NCBI GenBank assembly: GCA_005791535.1
Contig: SXWH01000041.1
Coordinates: 1-38,742, forward strand
Length of the DNA stretch: 38,742 nt
DNA from: Verrucomicrobiaceae bacterium
GTDB lineage: Bacteria; Verrucomicrobiota; Verrucomicrobiia; Chthoniobacterales; Chthoniobacteraceae
Direction of reading: 5' to 3'
Shown here: positions 25,316 through 34,047 of the stretch, piece after piece
Layout: the number at the start of each line of letters is the position of its first letter
Position numbering within the stretch: position 1 is the stretch's first letter
The notes under the pieces: generated by a model
What the model was told of the DNA's origin: nothing
Databases searched by the model: none
Seen by the model: only the letters and a program-made list of their open reading frames with translations
Program-made: the position numbers and the translations under genes

Positions 25316-26071
25316 CTAGAGCGACAACGCGCGCTCCAGCACATCGGCGAGTTGCGCCGCGGCGTTCCGGCCGGTTTCGAGCACTTCCTCGTGGCCCAGC
25401 GTTCCCGGGTGCAATCCCGCCGCCCAGTTGGTGAGACACGAGAATCCCGCGACCTCCATTTTCAAAGCGCGGGCCTGGATGGCCTCAAGCACGGTGCTCA
25501 TTCCCACGGCGTCCGCGCCAAGCGTCCGCAGCATGCGCACTTCCGCCGGCGTTTCGTATTGAGGGCCGAGCAGTCCGGCATAGACGCCTTCGTGCAGTGT
25601 CGTGCCGAGCTCCTTCGCAACGTCGGAAACCATCGCGCGCAGTGCCTTCGAATACACCTCGCTCATGTCGAAGAAGTTCGGACCGCCGAGCAGCGGGGTG
25701 GTGTGGGTGAGATTCAGGTGGTCGTTCAGCATCATCCACGAGCCGGGATGAAACGCTGGATTGCAAGTGCCCGCTGCGTTGGTGAGCACGAGTTTTCGCA
25801 CGCCCTGCGCGTGCATCCAGCGGACGCCTGCGGTAATCTCTGCCGCGGTCTTCCCTTCGTAAAGATGTACACGACCCTGCGCGGCGAGCACGGTCGCGCC
25901 GCCGATTTTCCCGAAGACGAATCGCCCCGCGTGACCGGCGACGGACGACTGCGGGAGGCCGGGGATTTTGGCATACGGGACCGCAGCGATGATTTCCATG
26001 CGCTCGACAAAGCTGCCGAGCCCGGAGCCGAGAACGAGCCCCCATTCGGGGCGAAGCGATTGCCAGGACAT
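25316..26071 (-). CDS. Purine nucleoside phosphorylase
   Basis: A 251-residue member of the trimeric PNP family, which splits (deoxy)inosine and guanosine with phosphate in purine salvage. Signatures are LVLGSGLGSF (phosphate loop), VAGHAGRFVFG, VHLYEGK, LTNAAGTCNP, GPQYETPAEVRML and LTNWAAG, whose Asn contacts the base. The usual GMSTVPE reads GMSTVLE. The ATG at 26071 was preferred to an in-frame GTG at 26089. It stands between dtd and asnB on the minus strand. Confidence 0.92.
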   Translation of the reverse strand: MSWQSLRPEWGLVLGSGLGSFVERMEIIAAVPYAKIPGLPQSSVAGHAGRFVFGKIGGATVLAAQGRVHLYEGKTAAEITAGVRWMHAQGVRKLVLTNAAGTCNPAFHPGSWMMLNDHLNLTHTTPLLGGPNFFDMSEVYSKALRAMVSDVAKELGTTLHEGVYAGLLGPQYETPAEVRMLRTLGADAVGMSTVLEAIQARALKMEVAGFSCLTNWAAGLHPGTLGHEEVLETGRNAAAQLADVLERALSL

Positions 26072-26125
26072 GCCGCGCTTATAATGCACACGCCGCCGGA
26101 TTGCTTGGAAAATCTCCGCCGCGTT

Positions 26126-26578
26126 TTACTCGCGCGATTTTGTGTCGATGATGAGTGTCACGGGTCCGTCGTTCACGAGCGCCACGTCCATCATCGCGCC
26201 AAAGCGCCCGCTTTGCACTTTGCCTGTAAGCAATGCACTCATCGCCGCGATGAACTGCTCGCAAAGCGGCGCTGCGAGCTCCGGTTTTGCGGCGCGGTGC
26301 CAGCTTGGTTTCGTTCCCTTTTTCGTACTCGCGAAAAGCGTGAACTGGCTGACGACAAGCACGCCGCCGCCGATGTCGGACACGCTGCGATTCCACCCAC
26401 CGCTTTCGTCGGCGAAGATGCGGAGTCCGGCGAGCTTCTGCGCGAGCCATGCGATGTCCTCGCTGCCATCGTCCTCCTGCACGCCGAGGAGAACGAGCAG
26501 GCCCGCGTCGATTGCACCGACGACCTCGCCCGCAACCGTGACCGATGCGCTCTTCACGCGCTGAACGACTGCTCTCAT
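26126..26578 (-). CDS. dtd: D-aminoacyl-tRNA deacylase
   Basis: A 150-residue Dtd protein, a proofreading enzyme that removes D-amino acids (and glycine) wrongly attached to tRNA. The N-terminal [15 protein letters not shown] and the two active-site motifs SQFTLFA (about residues 77-83) and the C-terminal GPVT (cross-subunit Gly-Pro) are all present, and the length is standard. Its ATG overlaps the stop of the large dehydrogenase gene by four bases. Confidence 0.94.
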   Translation of the reverse strand: MRAVVQRVKSASVTVAGEVVGAIDAGLLVLLGVQEDDGSEDIAWLAQKLAGLRIFADESGGWNRSVSDIGGGVLVVSQFTLFASTKKGTKPSWHRAAKPELAAPLCEQFIAAMSALLTGKVQSGRFGAMMDVALVNDGPVTLIIDTKSRE

Positions 26579-29500
26579 TTCGTGGGCCGCTGCGAGAGCA
26601 GGTAGGCGAGCAGGTCGTTGAAGTCGGCAGGCGCGATTGTCTGGCCAAACGCCGGCGGCATGAGCGAAGTGTCGGCTTCCTCGCGCTTGGCTACGTTGCT
26701 CTGCGGGATGCTGCTTTCCTTTCCCTGAATGTCCGCAAGCACCATCTGTCCGCCTTCCTCTCGGCGGAGCAGTCCGCTAGCCACGCCGCCGTCTTTGAGC
26801 GTTACGATGCTCAGGCGGAATGCGCGGTCCACGTTTCGACTCGGGTCGAGGATGTCTTCGATGATTCGGTCGAGGCCGCGTCCGCCCACGCCGTCTAGCT
26901 GCGGGCCGACGAGGTTGCCGACTTTCCCGATTTGGTGGCACACGGCGCAGTGGGTTGTGAAAACAGTCGCGCCTTTCGCGATGTCGCCGCCTTTGTAATT
27001 CGTGCGTCGCTCGGCAATAAGTTTGTCGGCTTCCACGTTTGCCGCTGGGAGTTTGGCAAGCAGGGCTTCGAGTTGTTCGGATTCCGGCGCTTTTGCCGAG
27101 GCTTTGAGCCGGTCCACGGTCGCTTTGTCGCGGAGGACGTGCGGCGAGGCTTTGCCATTCTGAATCGCCTGAATGAGCACCATCGTGCCGCAGCGGTTTG
27201 CGGAGAGCGCGGTGGCGAAGCTCTGCTGGAGCTTTGCGGAAGCGGACGGCATCGCGTCGGCGACGCGCTGGCAGATGCTCGGGCTTGTTACGCTGCCAAG
27301 GGCGACGGCGATTTTTTCGCGGAGCGCGTCGGGCTCGTCGGCGTTTGTGAGCACGGCGGAAAGTGCAGAAAAATTGTCGGGTGCATTTTTCTCCGTGCGG
27401 AATGCGACGAGCGTCTTCGCGGCGGCGGCGCGGGAGTCCACGTCGGATTTGCGGTCGTTCAGCAGGGCGACGAGCGCCTCGCGGTGTTGCACGAGTTTGA
27501 AGCGTCCGGCTAGTTCCGCAGCGCGGGCCTTTTGGGAAGCTGTTTCACCGAGCGCGAGTTCGGGCAGCTCGGGTTTGAAGCGTCCGAATGCCAGCCACGC
27601 GTAGGCTTCGCCGGAATCGCCATCGGTCGCCTCAAAGCACACCATTTTCCCGCGCAAATCGGCGAGGTCCCACTCGATGCGCTGGGCGGTGTCGTTACGC
27701 GGCGGCGCGGCTTCGCGGAGGACTGCGCCGTCTTCGGCGATGAGGCGCACGAAGTTCTTTTTGCCCGGCGCGCCCGGCGGTGTGCCGTCGTGTCCGCAGA
27801 GGTAAAAGCGCAGCTTTTCCGGCGCGGCGAACGCCGCCGAGCGCAGGATGCCCGTGTGCTTTTCGCCTTTGGGGAAGCTGCTCATCACGGGAGTGGTCTG
27901 TCCGTCGGAGGACTTGCGGTCTTGCAGGGCCCAGGGGTTTTCATAGGACCTATTGGGCGTATTGGGCTCATAGGGCCTATTCTCCCACCCGCCAGCCTTT
28001 TGCGAGAGCAGCACCGGCACCAGCTCGCCGGCCCATTGCGCAAGCACGTCGCCGGGCGGCACGCCGCGTTCATCGAGCGCGGTGAGGATCGCCGTGAGCG
28101 CTGCTGCGTCGCCGGGGAGTTTGCTGTGCGCGAGGGTGGCGATGCCATTGAGTCGGTCCGCCGGAGCATTCTTGATGATGCCCGGCAGATGCTTCGCCAG
28201 ATCTGCGGAATCCACGCCGAGTTTTTCAAAAAGGTCGAGCCGCAGCAAAGCCGCGTGTTCACCGGGGACGGCGGGGAGGATGTCGAGGATCGCGGCGAGG
28301 TCTTCTTTGGAAAATGCGTCGAGCTTCAGCGATTTCACGACTTCCGCATCGCGCAGATGTTCGCGCAACGCGACGCGGGTGGAGTAGATGAGATGATCGT
28401 CGGCTTTGTCGGTGGTGCGGAGGAGATTTAGCAGTGGAGCAAAGCCTTCCACGACTCTAAACGTTCCTAGAGTTTCAGCAGCTACTCGACGCACCGAGGC
28501 GTCTTGATTGCCCAGTGTGGAGAGGACAAACTTTACCGCCTTGGGAATCCACTCATCGCGAGTTTCTTTCAATGTCTGGGTGGGCTTTTCGTTTCCTTTC
28601 AGCTTCGCGACAGTCTCCGCAGTCATCCGAAGCATGTGCGTCAGAACGACGTTGCTCTGGCGTGCCGCTTCTTCTTTCGTGAAAAGTTGGTAGGCGACGC
28701 GATTTGACACCCACATGATTCCGACGGTCGGATTTGGCGCGGGCGTATCGATCGCCGCCGCAAGCCGCTCAGGAATGCCCCCATCAAACCGATCACACAA
28801 TTCATTCAAAGCCAGCGACCGCCGCGTCGGGTTCGGCGAACCGAGTTCTTTGATCAAAGCGGCGATTTGTTCCTCTTTCGGCAGCGTTGTGGGCAGCGCG
28901 ACGCTCATTGGAGCGGCGACATTCCTGTCGCCGACGGCCTGCGCGGTCCCGGAAGATTTCCGTTCTTCGGTGGTTGCCGGCGCGGGGTTTCCGACTTCGT
29001 TGGGATTCACGCTTCGGTTCGCTGTCGGCGACACGAATGTCGCCGCTCCCTTATACACCACCCGCCAAATCCTCCCGCGCTCGCGGTCGCGACCGGGATG
29101 CGTGAGCGGGACTTCGTAGTGGCCGATGATTCGGTTGTAAAAATCCGCGATGTAGAGCGCGCCGTCGGGGCCCCATTGCAGGTCCACGGGACGGAACCAC
29201 GGGTCTTCGCTCGTGAGGAAATCGGGCATTTCCACTCCCTTCGACGACGAGCCGCGCCATTCGATGCGGTCGCGATTGATGCGCGAGGTCATCACATTTC
29301 CCACGAGCATCTGGCCCTGATACTCCGCCGGCCACGACGTGTCGCGAATGAGCATCGGCCCGCAAATCGCCGTGCTCCCGTGCGAGTGCTGAATCGTCTG
29401 CGGCGCAAAGCCGAGTCCATCGTGCGGCTTGCCAAAACTCGGGTAGTAACCGCCGCGCAGGAGCTGGTAAATCGGCGAGCTGTGGCAGTCGGCGGAGAAC

Positions 29501-30234
29501 AAATTGCCGTAGTCGTCCCAGCAGAGCCCGAAGGGATTTACCTGCCCATGCGTCCATTGCTCCACGCGCGAGCCGTCGAGACGAAAGCGATACACATTGC
29601 CGCTGTTGAGCGTGATGGTGCTGCCGTCCTTCGCTTTGAAAACCGAGTTGTTGTTAAAACCATGCGTCGCGTAAATCCACCCGTCGTCCCCGCGCCGGAA
29701 ACTTGCCTGATTCCCATGCGTATCGCGCTCCCATCCGAGCGGACCGAAGAGCACCTCGCGCTTGTCCGCCTTGCCGTCGCCGTCCGTGTCTTCAAAGAGC
29801 CAGATATTCGGGATGCTCCACGCCACGCACTTCCAATGACCATCCGCCGTGCGAAACGGATAGAGCCCGATGGGGATGTTCAGTTTATCCGCAAAAACCT
29901 CCATCTTCCGCGCTTTGCCATCCGGCCCGAAGTCCGAGAAAATGCGGATGCTATCGCGCAACTCCGCGCCCTCCTTCGCCGGAAAAGGATACTCGAGCGA
30001 CTCGCTCACCCAAAGCCGCCCCGTGGCATCGAAAGCCATATTCATCGGCTTCCGCAAATCCGGCTCCGCAGCCACGAGCTGAATCTCAAACCCCGGCGGC
30101 AGCTTGAATTTCGCCCGCTGGTCCGCAGGTGCGAGCGGCTCCGTAGTCCGCACGCCTTCGGCAAAAGGATCAGCCTTTTGCGCAAAGGCGGATGCGGTGA
30201 TGAGTGTGGCGGCGAGGAATGTGCGACGGAGCAT
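26575..30234 (-). CDS. PVC-type dehydrogenase with HEAT repeats and C-terminal haem domain
   Basis: About 1219 residues with a signal peptide ([19 protein letters not shown]). Residues 40-395 form a sugar-dehydrogenase-like propeller ([37 protein letters not shown]). HEAT-like helices occupy about 455-720, a beta domain sits near 770-880, more helices follow, and a cytochrome c domain has CAVCH at about residue 1096 with a possible Met ligand in SLMPPAF. This is the PVC-typical membrane-bound dehydrogenase/haem-binding family, thought to oxidise sugars in the periplasm. Two repeat sequences are inserted in frame in linkers (residues 396-442 and 751-764). An ATG at 30255 is also possible. Dtd follows with overlap. 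Confidence 0.9.
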   Translation of the reverse strand: MLRRTFLAATLITASAFAQKADPFAEGVRTTEPLAPADQRAKFKLPPGFEIQLVAAEPDLRKPMNMAFDATGRLWVSESLEYPFPAKEGAELRDSIRIFSDFGPDGKARKMEVFADKLNIPIGLYPFRTADGHWKCVAWSIPNIWLFEDTDGDGKADKREVLFGPLGWERDTHGNQASFRRGDDGWIYATHGFNNNSVFKAKDGSTITLNSGNVYRFRLDGSRVEQWTHGQVNPFGLCWDDYGNLFSADCHSSPIYQLLRGGYYPSFGKPHDGLGFAPQTIQHSHGSTAICGPMLIRDTSWPAEYQGQMLVGNVMTSRINRDRIEWRGSSSKGVEMPDFLTSEDPWFRPVDLQWGPDGALYIADFYNRIIGHYEVPLTHPGRDRERGRIWRVVYKGAATFVSPTANRSVNPNEVGNPAPATTEERKSSGTAQAVGDRNVAAPMSVALPTTLPKEEQIAALIKELGSPNPTRRSLALNELCDRFDGGIPERLAAAIDTPAPNPTVGIMWVSNRVAYQLFTKEEAARQSNVVLTHMLRMTAETVAKLKGNEKPTQTLKETRDEWIPKAVKFVLSTLGNQDASVRRVAAETLGTFRVVEGFAPLLNLLRTTDKADDHLIYSTRVALREHLRDAEVVKSLKLDAFSKEDLAAILDILPAVPGEHAALLRLDLFEKLGVDSADLAKHLPGIIKNAPADRLNGIATLAHSKLPGDAAALTAILTALDERGVPPGDVLAQWAGELVPVLLSQKAGGWENRPYEPNTPNRSYENPWALQDRKSSDGQTTPVMSSFPKGEKHTGILRSAAFAAPEKLRFYLCGHDGTPPGAPGKKNFVRLIAEDGAVLREAAPPRNDTAQRIEWDLADLRGKMVCFEATDGDSGEAYAWLAFGRFKPELPELALGETASQKARAAELAGRFKLVQHREALVALLNDRKSDVDSRAAAAKTLVAFRTEKNAPDNFSALSAVLTNADEPDALREKIAVALGSVTSPSICQRVADAMPSASAKLQQSFATALSANRCGTMVLIQAIQNGKASPHVLRDKATVDRLKASAKAPESEQLEALLAKLPAANVEADKLIAERRTNYKGGDIAKGATVFTTHCAVCHQIGKVGNLVGPQLDGVGGRGLDRIIEDILDPSRNVDRAFRLSIVTLKDGGVASGLLRREEGGQMVLADIQGKESSIPQSNVAKREEADTSLMPPAFGQTIAPADFNDLLAYLLSQRPTK
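27943..27981. repeat. Short 9-bp-period palindromic repeat inside the dehydrogenase gene
   Basis: Read on the minus strand, the stretch is a run of related 9-mers (AATAGGCCC, TATGAGCCC, AATACGCCC, AATAGGTCC). It contains two 11-bp palindromes, ATAGGACCTAT (27943-27953) and ATAGGGCCTAT (27970-27980). It encodes an [12 protein letters not shown] pattern between the HEAT region and the following beta domain. The reading frame is kept. Confidence 0.75.
28910..29049. repeat. 140-bp element with 26-bp inverted ends, in frame in the dehydrogenase gene
   Basis: The left end (28910-28935) and right end (29024-29049) are inverted copies matching at 25 of 26 positions. Each end is itself a hairpin with a 7-bp stem GGCGACA/TGTCGCC and a four-base loop (TTCC on the left, CGAA on the right). 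The 88-bp interior has no transposase. Read through, it encodes a low-complexity linker (GDRNVAAP near one end) between the propeller and the HEAT region. It looks like a REP/MITE-like mobile palindromic element that has become coding. Confidence 0.8.
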
Positions 30235-30337
30235 GGCGGGATAATCGGGTGTCATGCTAAAGATTTGCGAGGAACTTCACGAGTTTCGATTGAGTATACC
30301 TGTTTGTCGGAAATGACTTTCCCCATCCCGCAGACCG

Positions 30338-30805
30338 ATGCATGAGTGTCTAATGAACGAAGGCGAACACTCGTGGCCACTTCTTGATGTGGTGCTTCAT
30401 GGTGGACCGATTTGCATCTTCTTTCACGGGCTGGCTATGGGGATTGCGGCGTATGTTTCCATCGTCGCATTGATTGCAATTCGTAAGGACACGCCGCTGC
30501 AAGTCGCTCGGCTTGCATACATTTCACTTCTCCCGCTCGTTCTGGCGTCGCTTGCAGTTTACATCAGCCTTTTCCACATCCCTACGCTCGACGGGCGAAC
30601 GCACACCATTTGGGAAATGGCCCAGATGGAGCCGCCTCGTGGTCTGCTCGGAACCCATGCCGACGCGCTCGCATTTCACCGAGACAGCATCGCCAATCAT
30701 GTCGCCCGGATTAAACTGTATTTTTACGCGGGCTGGCTTTGGACTGCGCTTTCTCTGCTCCTCGTTCGCGTTGGAGCACGGCGCAAAGCTGCCCGTATTG
30801 AGTGA
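30338..30805 (+). CDS. Three-helix membrane protein, unknown function
   Basis: A 155-residue protein with three membrane segments, near 23-48 (ICIFFHGLAMGIAAYVSIVA), 60-82 (LAYISLLPLVLASLAVYISL) and 127-147 (LYFYAGWLWTALSLLLVRVG). A charged 40-residue outer or inner loop (EPPRGLLGTHADALAFHRD) separates the last two. No known family is recognised. An ATG at 30353 would remove five residues. It is divergent from the large dehydrogenase and ends five bases before the convergent small gene. Confidence 0.6.
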   Translation: MHECLMNEGEHSWPLLDVVLHGGPICIFFHGLAMGIAAYVSIVALIAIRKDTPLQVARLAYISLLPLVLASLAVYISLFHIPTLDGRTHTIWEMAQMEPPRGLLGTHADALAFHRDSIANHVARIKLYFYAGWLWTALSLLLVRVGARRKAARIE

Positions 30806-30810
30806 CCGCT

Positions 30811-31005
30811 CTACGTCCCCGCCTTGCGTTCCTTGTTTTTCCAGTCGGGCTGGAGCTTTTGATAGCGGGCGGGATCGCGGCCGAGGAAAAATGGGGGTGC
30901 TTTTCCGGGTGTGGGTTTCGCGGCTTCTTGGAGCAGTTCGTTTGCGAGCGTCGTTTTGTCCGCTGCGCTCAAGGAATGGAGTTGCGGGAATTTCTCGTAG
31001 ATCAT
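30811..31005 (-). CDS. Small hypothetical protein
   Basis: A protein of about 64 residues from the ATG at 31005. The helical N-terminus (FPQLHSLSAADKTTLANELL) has the length and pattern of small 'addiction-module component' proteins, and the tail is basic and Pro-rich. The frame is open upstream to 31080, with possible starts at 31050 (ATG) and 31080 (TTG, overlapping the YiiX-like stop). No toxin-like partner is adjacent, so a toxin-antitoxin role is not supported. It is probably the last gene of the Gfo/Idh/MocA operon. Confidence 0.45.
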   Translation of the reverse strand: MIYEKFPQLHSLSAADKTTLANELLQEAAKPTPGKAPPFFLGRDPARYQKLQPDWKNKERKAGT

Positions 31006-31076
31006 GGTGCAACGTGCCGCAGATCCACCGAATAGCGAGCGGTGGTTCATCACGGTTTCGTCACCGTTTCGGATCC

Positions 31077-31688
31077 TCAAAAGCCGTGGCGAAAGACGGG
31101 CTGGAGTTCGGGGGCTTCGGCGAAGTCCTTGGGCGTGATCATGAGCCGGTCGAGCGGGAGGGCTCCGTTCTCGATGGAGCGGATGACTTTTTCATACGGC
31201 TCCCATGCGAGGTCGCCGAGCTTTTGCAGTTTGCCGAGCTTTTGGCCGGTGGCGTCGCGGACAGATTTCCACAGGAGCTCGCTGCAGTAGATGCGGGCTT
31301 CGTCGAGGTCGTAGTGGATGTCGTACGGGCGGCCTTTGTATTTCTCCGTCGCGGCGATGATCTGCGGAATCTTCGCATTGAGCGGCGCGCGGAGGCGGTA
31401 GGCGGCGTAGGCGTTCTTGCGGCCTTGCAGCACCCAGAGCGCGAGCGGCGTTTCCTTCACCGGCCCGATGGCCTCGACGACGACCCACGCGGTGCCGCTC
31501 CGTTTCACGATGCCGCAGTGGGAAAAGGGCGAGCCTGTGCTGCCCTCGATCGCGTCGATGAGGTCGTTGTGCGGGAGTGATTGGAACAGGAAGTCGCCCT
31601 CCTGCGGCTGGTAGCCCGCGGTCGCGCCGGGATCGCGGCTGCACGCGCCGAGGATGAGGACGGCGAGCAGTGTTAAAACGCGGATCAT
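31077..31688 (-). CDS. YiiX-like (permuted NlpC/P60) lipoprotein hydrolase
   Basis: A 203-residue protein with a lipoprotein signal (lipobox LGAC, Cys16) and a YiiX/YebB-type permuted papain fold. In these proteins the catalytic His precedes the Cys; here they are His57 (SPFSHCGIV) and Cys135 (RIYCSELLW). GDFLFQ opens the domain, and YDIHYDLDEARIYCSEL is the diagnostic block. It would be anchored in the outer or inner membrane and cut amide or ester bonds in lipids or cell-wall peptides. It starts 15 bases after the Gfo/Idh/MocA gene. Confidence 0.85.
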   Translation of the reverse strand: MIRVLTLLAVLILGACSRDPGATAGYQPQEGDFLFQSLPHNDLIDAIEGSTGSPFSHCGIVKRSGTAWVVVEAIGPVKETPLALWVLQGRKNAYAAYRLRAPLNAKIPQIIAATEKYKGRPYDIHYDLDEARIYCSELLWKSVRDATGQKLGKLQKLGDLAWEPYEKVIRSIENGALPLDRLMITPKDFAEAPELQPVFRHGF

Positions 31689-31703
31689 CCGTGCGGGGAG
31701 CGC

Positions 31704-33038
31704 CTACACCTTCCAGTCGCCGCGGTAGTCGCGGGTGAGCCACTCGGCTTTGCCGGTGCCGCCTGCGAATGCGAGCTTCGCCGGGTCCCACTGGATCTTT
31801 TGTCCATGGCGGTAGGCGAGGTTCACGAGGTGGCAGGTGGTTACGGTGCGCGCGCCGATTTCCACGTCGGCAATCGGGCGCTGACGGCTCTTCACGCACT
31901 CCATGAAGTTGTCCTTGTGGCCGGTCGTGGCGATGAGCTTCACCTTGGCGTCGGAAAGGAATTCCTTCTCCGCGGCGGCGACCTGCTCCTTCAGCGGCGG
32001 CTTGCTTTCGTTGGTGCTGAAGTTCGCGACTTCGCGGTCGCCGACTTTCAGGATGAAGCGGCCGCGGTTGACGAAGATCATGCCTTTATCGCCGTGGAAG
32101 GTGACGCCGTTTTCCGAGATGTGTGTGACTTCGACGCCGCCTGTGTATTTGAGCTTCACGCCCTTCTGCGCGTTGGGCTCCGAGGCGGGCAGGATTTCGA
32201 GCGGTCCGCGATCGTCCTCGCCGAGTCCCCACTGGCAGATGTCGAAATGATGGGCGCCCCAGTCAGTGACCATGCCGCCGCCGTATTCCCAGTAATTGCG
32301 CCAGTTCGGGAAGTGGTTGTGCACGCCGCGCGGGGCGAGGACGCTGTTGTAGGGGCGCATCGGCGCGCCGCCGAGCCACATGTCCCAATCGAGTCCCGGC
32401 TCCATCGGCTCCTCGGGAAGGTCGCAGGCTTTGCCCGGACCGCCGACGCCGACTGCCACGTGGTAGATTTTTCCAATGACGCCGTTGCGCGCGAGTTCGC
32501 ACGCCACGCGGAATTCCGACGAGCTGCGCTGCTGCGAGCCGGTCTGGAAGACGCGCTTCGTCTCCCGCGCCACCTTCACCATTTCCCATGCTTCGTGGAT
32601 GGTGTTGGTGAGCGGCTTCTCGCCGTAAACGTCCTTGCCCGCTTTCATCGCGGCGATGCCGATATATGCGTGCCAGTGGTCCGGCGTGGCGATGCACACG
32701 GCGTCGATGTCCGTGCGTGCGATAAGTTCGCGGAAGTCCTTGTGCGCGGTCACCGCGCCGCCGCCGTTCTTCGCGTAAAACTCGTCGGCGGTCTTTTTCG
32801 CGTTCTCGCGGCGGGTGGTGTCCACGTCGCACACGGCCACGACCTGCGTGTCCTTGCGGCGCAGCCAGTCGTTGAGGTGTCCGCTGTTCATCTTGCCCAT
32901 GCCGATGAGCCCGATGTTGAGCTTCCCGTTCTTCGGGACTTCGGCGGCCCAGACGTGCGACGGCAGAATGAGCGGCGCGGTGCCGGCGGCGAGGGCGGTT
33001 TTGAGGAACGAACGACGTGATGTGTGGATGCGGTTCAT
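31704..33038 (-). CDS. Tat-exported Gfo/Idh/MocA-family oxidoreductase
   Basis: A 444-residue NAD(P)-dependent oxidoreductase. The N-terminus has a twin-arginine signal (TSRRSFLKTALAAGTAPL). The Rossmann domain starts at LNIGLIGMGKMNSGH (about residues 41-55) and contains AVCDVD and the family motif EKPL (in YGEKPLTN). The C-terminal domain includes GGGMVTDWGAHHFDICQWGL, where the catalytic His lies. Such secreted members are abundant in PVC bacteria and act on sugars or cyclitols; the substrate is unknown. The ATG at 33038 was chosen because it begins the Tat signal, although the frame continues upstream. Confidence 0.92.
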   Translation of the reverse strand: MNRIHTSRRSFLKTALAAGTAPLILPSHVWAAEVPKNGKLNIGLIGMGKMNSGHLNDWLRRKDTQVVAVCDVDTTRRENAKKTADEFYAKNGGGAVTAHKDFRELIARTDIDAVCIATPDHWHAYIGIAAMKAGKDVYGEKPLTNTIHEAWEMVKVARETKRVFQTGSQQRSSSEFRVACELARNGVIGKIYHVAVGVGGPGKACDLPEEPMEPGLDWDMWLGGAPMRPYNSVLAPRGVHNHFPNWRNYWEYGGGMVTDWGAHHFDICQWGLGEDDRGPLEILPASEPNAQKGVKLKYTGGVEVTHISENGVTFHGDKGMIFVNRGRFILKVGDREVANFSTNESKPPLKEQVAAAEKEFLSDAKVKLIATTGHKDNFMECVKSRQRPIADVEIGARTVTTCHLVNLAYRHGQKIQWDPAKLAFAGGTGKAEWLTRDYRGDWKV

Positions 33039-33122
33039 GTGGGTTCTGTTGTTTGAGTTGCTTTGTGAAGAACACCCGGACGATGGCGAGCTTTGGAGAA
33101 AAGGCACGTGCTTTTCCGCTGC

Positions 33123-33159
33123 GAATACCGGTTTGCATGCCGCGGTTGCTCCGGTATTC
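33123..33159. promoter_or_regulatory. Inverted repeat in the divergent promoter region
   Basis: A perfect 9-bp inverted repeat GAATACCGG (33123-33131) and CCGGTATTC (33151-33159), with centres about 28 bp apart, lies between the divergent Gfo/Idh/MocA and FGE-sulfatase genes, just 12 bases before the latter's start. It could be an operator or a 5'-UTR hairpin; nothing in the sequence decides this. Confidence 0.4.
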
Positions 33160-33171
33160 CACACCGCTCGC

Positions 33172-34044
33172 ATGAAGCTCCACCTCGCCATCCTGTTCGT
33201 CACCACCATCGCCGCCGCCGCGGAGCCGAAAGCTCCCGCGGACCTCGGCATCGACCTCGTCGCGATCAAAGCCGGCACCTTCCTCATGGGCAGCCCGGCG
33301 ACCGAGCCGTGGCGCAATGCCGACCCGGCGAGCGGCGAGGGGCCGCAGACAAAGGTCACGATTTCCAAGCCGTTCTGGATCGCGAAGACCGAGACGACGC
33401 GCGCCCAGTACGAGGCGCTCATGGGCGCGCAGCCCGACCCGTGGGGCAAGAAGACCGCGGAGGATTGGAAGACCAAAGGCGCGGACTTCGGGAAGTTCCC
33501 CGCCGTGAACGTCACGTGGGACCAGGCGCGCGAGTTTTGCAAAAAGCTCACCGACCGCGAGCGCGCCGCCGGCCGCCTGCCTGCGGGCCTTGTCTATTCG
33601 CTGCCCACCGAGGCGCAGTGGGAATACGCGTGCCGCGCCGGCACCACCACGCGCAACTACGCCGCCGATTCCGACGACGCCACCGAGATCGCCTGGTATG
33701 TAAAAAACACCGGCCCTTTCAATCGCGGTACCATGCCCCGCATCCAGCCCGTCGCCGGCAAAAAGCCGAACGCCCGGGGCCTTCACGACATGCTCGGCAA
33801 CGCCCGCGAATGGTGCCTCGATTTCGTCGGCCCGTATCCCGGCGGCGAAGTCACCGACCCGCGCGGCCCCGCACAGCCGGTGAAGGACAGCATGAACTTC
33901 CGCATCCAGCGCGGCGGCGCGTGGATCGATGCGAAGAGCAAAATGCGCTGCGCCTGGCGCGGATGGAGCGACGCCAGCTTCGGCTCGCAGAAAGGCTTTC
34001 AGGAAGGCACCGTCGGCTTCCGCGTCGTCGTCATCGCCGAATAA
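33172..34044 (+). CDS. Secreted FGE-sulfatase (SUMF1-type) domain protein
   Basis: A 290-residue exported protein (signal MKLHLAILFVTTIAAAAEP) with a full formylglycine-generating-enzyme-like fold. Markers are VAIKAGTFLMGSP, KTETTRAQYEALMG, PAVNVTWDQAREFCKKL, YSLPTEAQWEYACRAGT, GLHDMLGNAREWCLDF, IQRGGAW and the terminal GFRVV. Most such proteins outside true sulfatase maturases do not make formylglycine but act as carbohydrate- or protein-binding or C-lectin-like modules, so activity is open. It is followed after three bases by the jelly-roll-type protein, probably in one operon. Confidence 0.9.
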   Translation: MKLHLAILFVTTIAAAAEPKAPADLGIDLVAIKAGTFLMGSPATEPWRNADPASGEGPQTKVTISKPFWIAKTETTRAQYEALMGAQPDPWGKKTAEDWKTKGADFGKFPAVNVTWDQAREFCKKLTDRERAAGRLPAGLVYSLPTEAQWEYACRAGTTTRNYAADSDDATEIAWYVKNTGPFNRGTMPRIQPVAGKKPNARGLHDMLGNAREWCLDFVGPYPGGEVTDPRGPAQPVKDSMNFRIQRGGAWIDAKSKMRCAWRGWSDASFGSQKGFQEGTVGFRVVVIAE

Positions 34045-34047
34045 CTC

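Noticed and set aside
24257-26605. 782-codon open frame on the plus strand, antisense to asnB, the nucleoside phosphorylase and dtd
   Set aside because: The minus strand holds three genes with complete catalytic motifs; the antisense translation is Arg/His-rich with no domain and is a by-product of high third-position GC.
28867-30345. 492-codon open frame on the plus strand opposite the dehydrogenase propeller
   Set aside because: The minus-strand protein has a signal peptide and family motifs over this span; the antisense frame has none.
30811-31080. Toxin-antitoxin module
   Set aside because: Only the pattern of a small antitoxin-like helix is seen; the neighbouring genes are a lipoprotein hydrolase and a membrane protein, neither a toxin.
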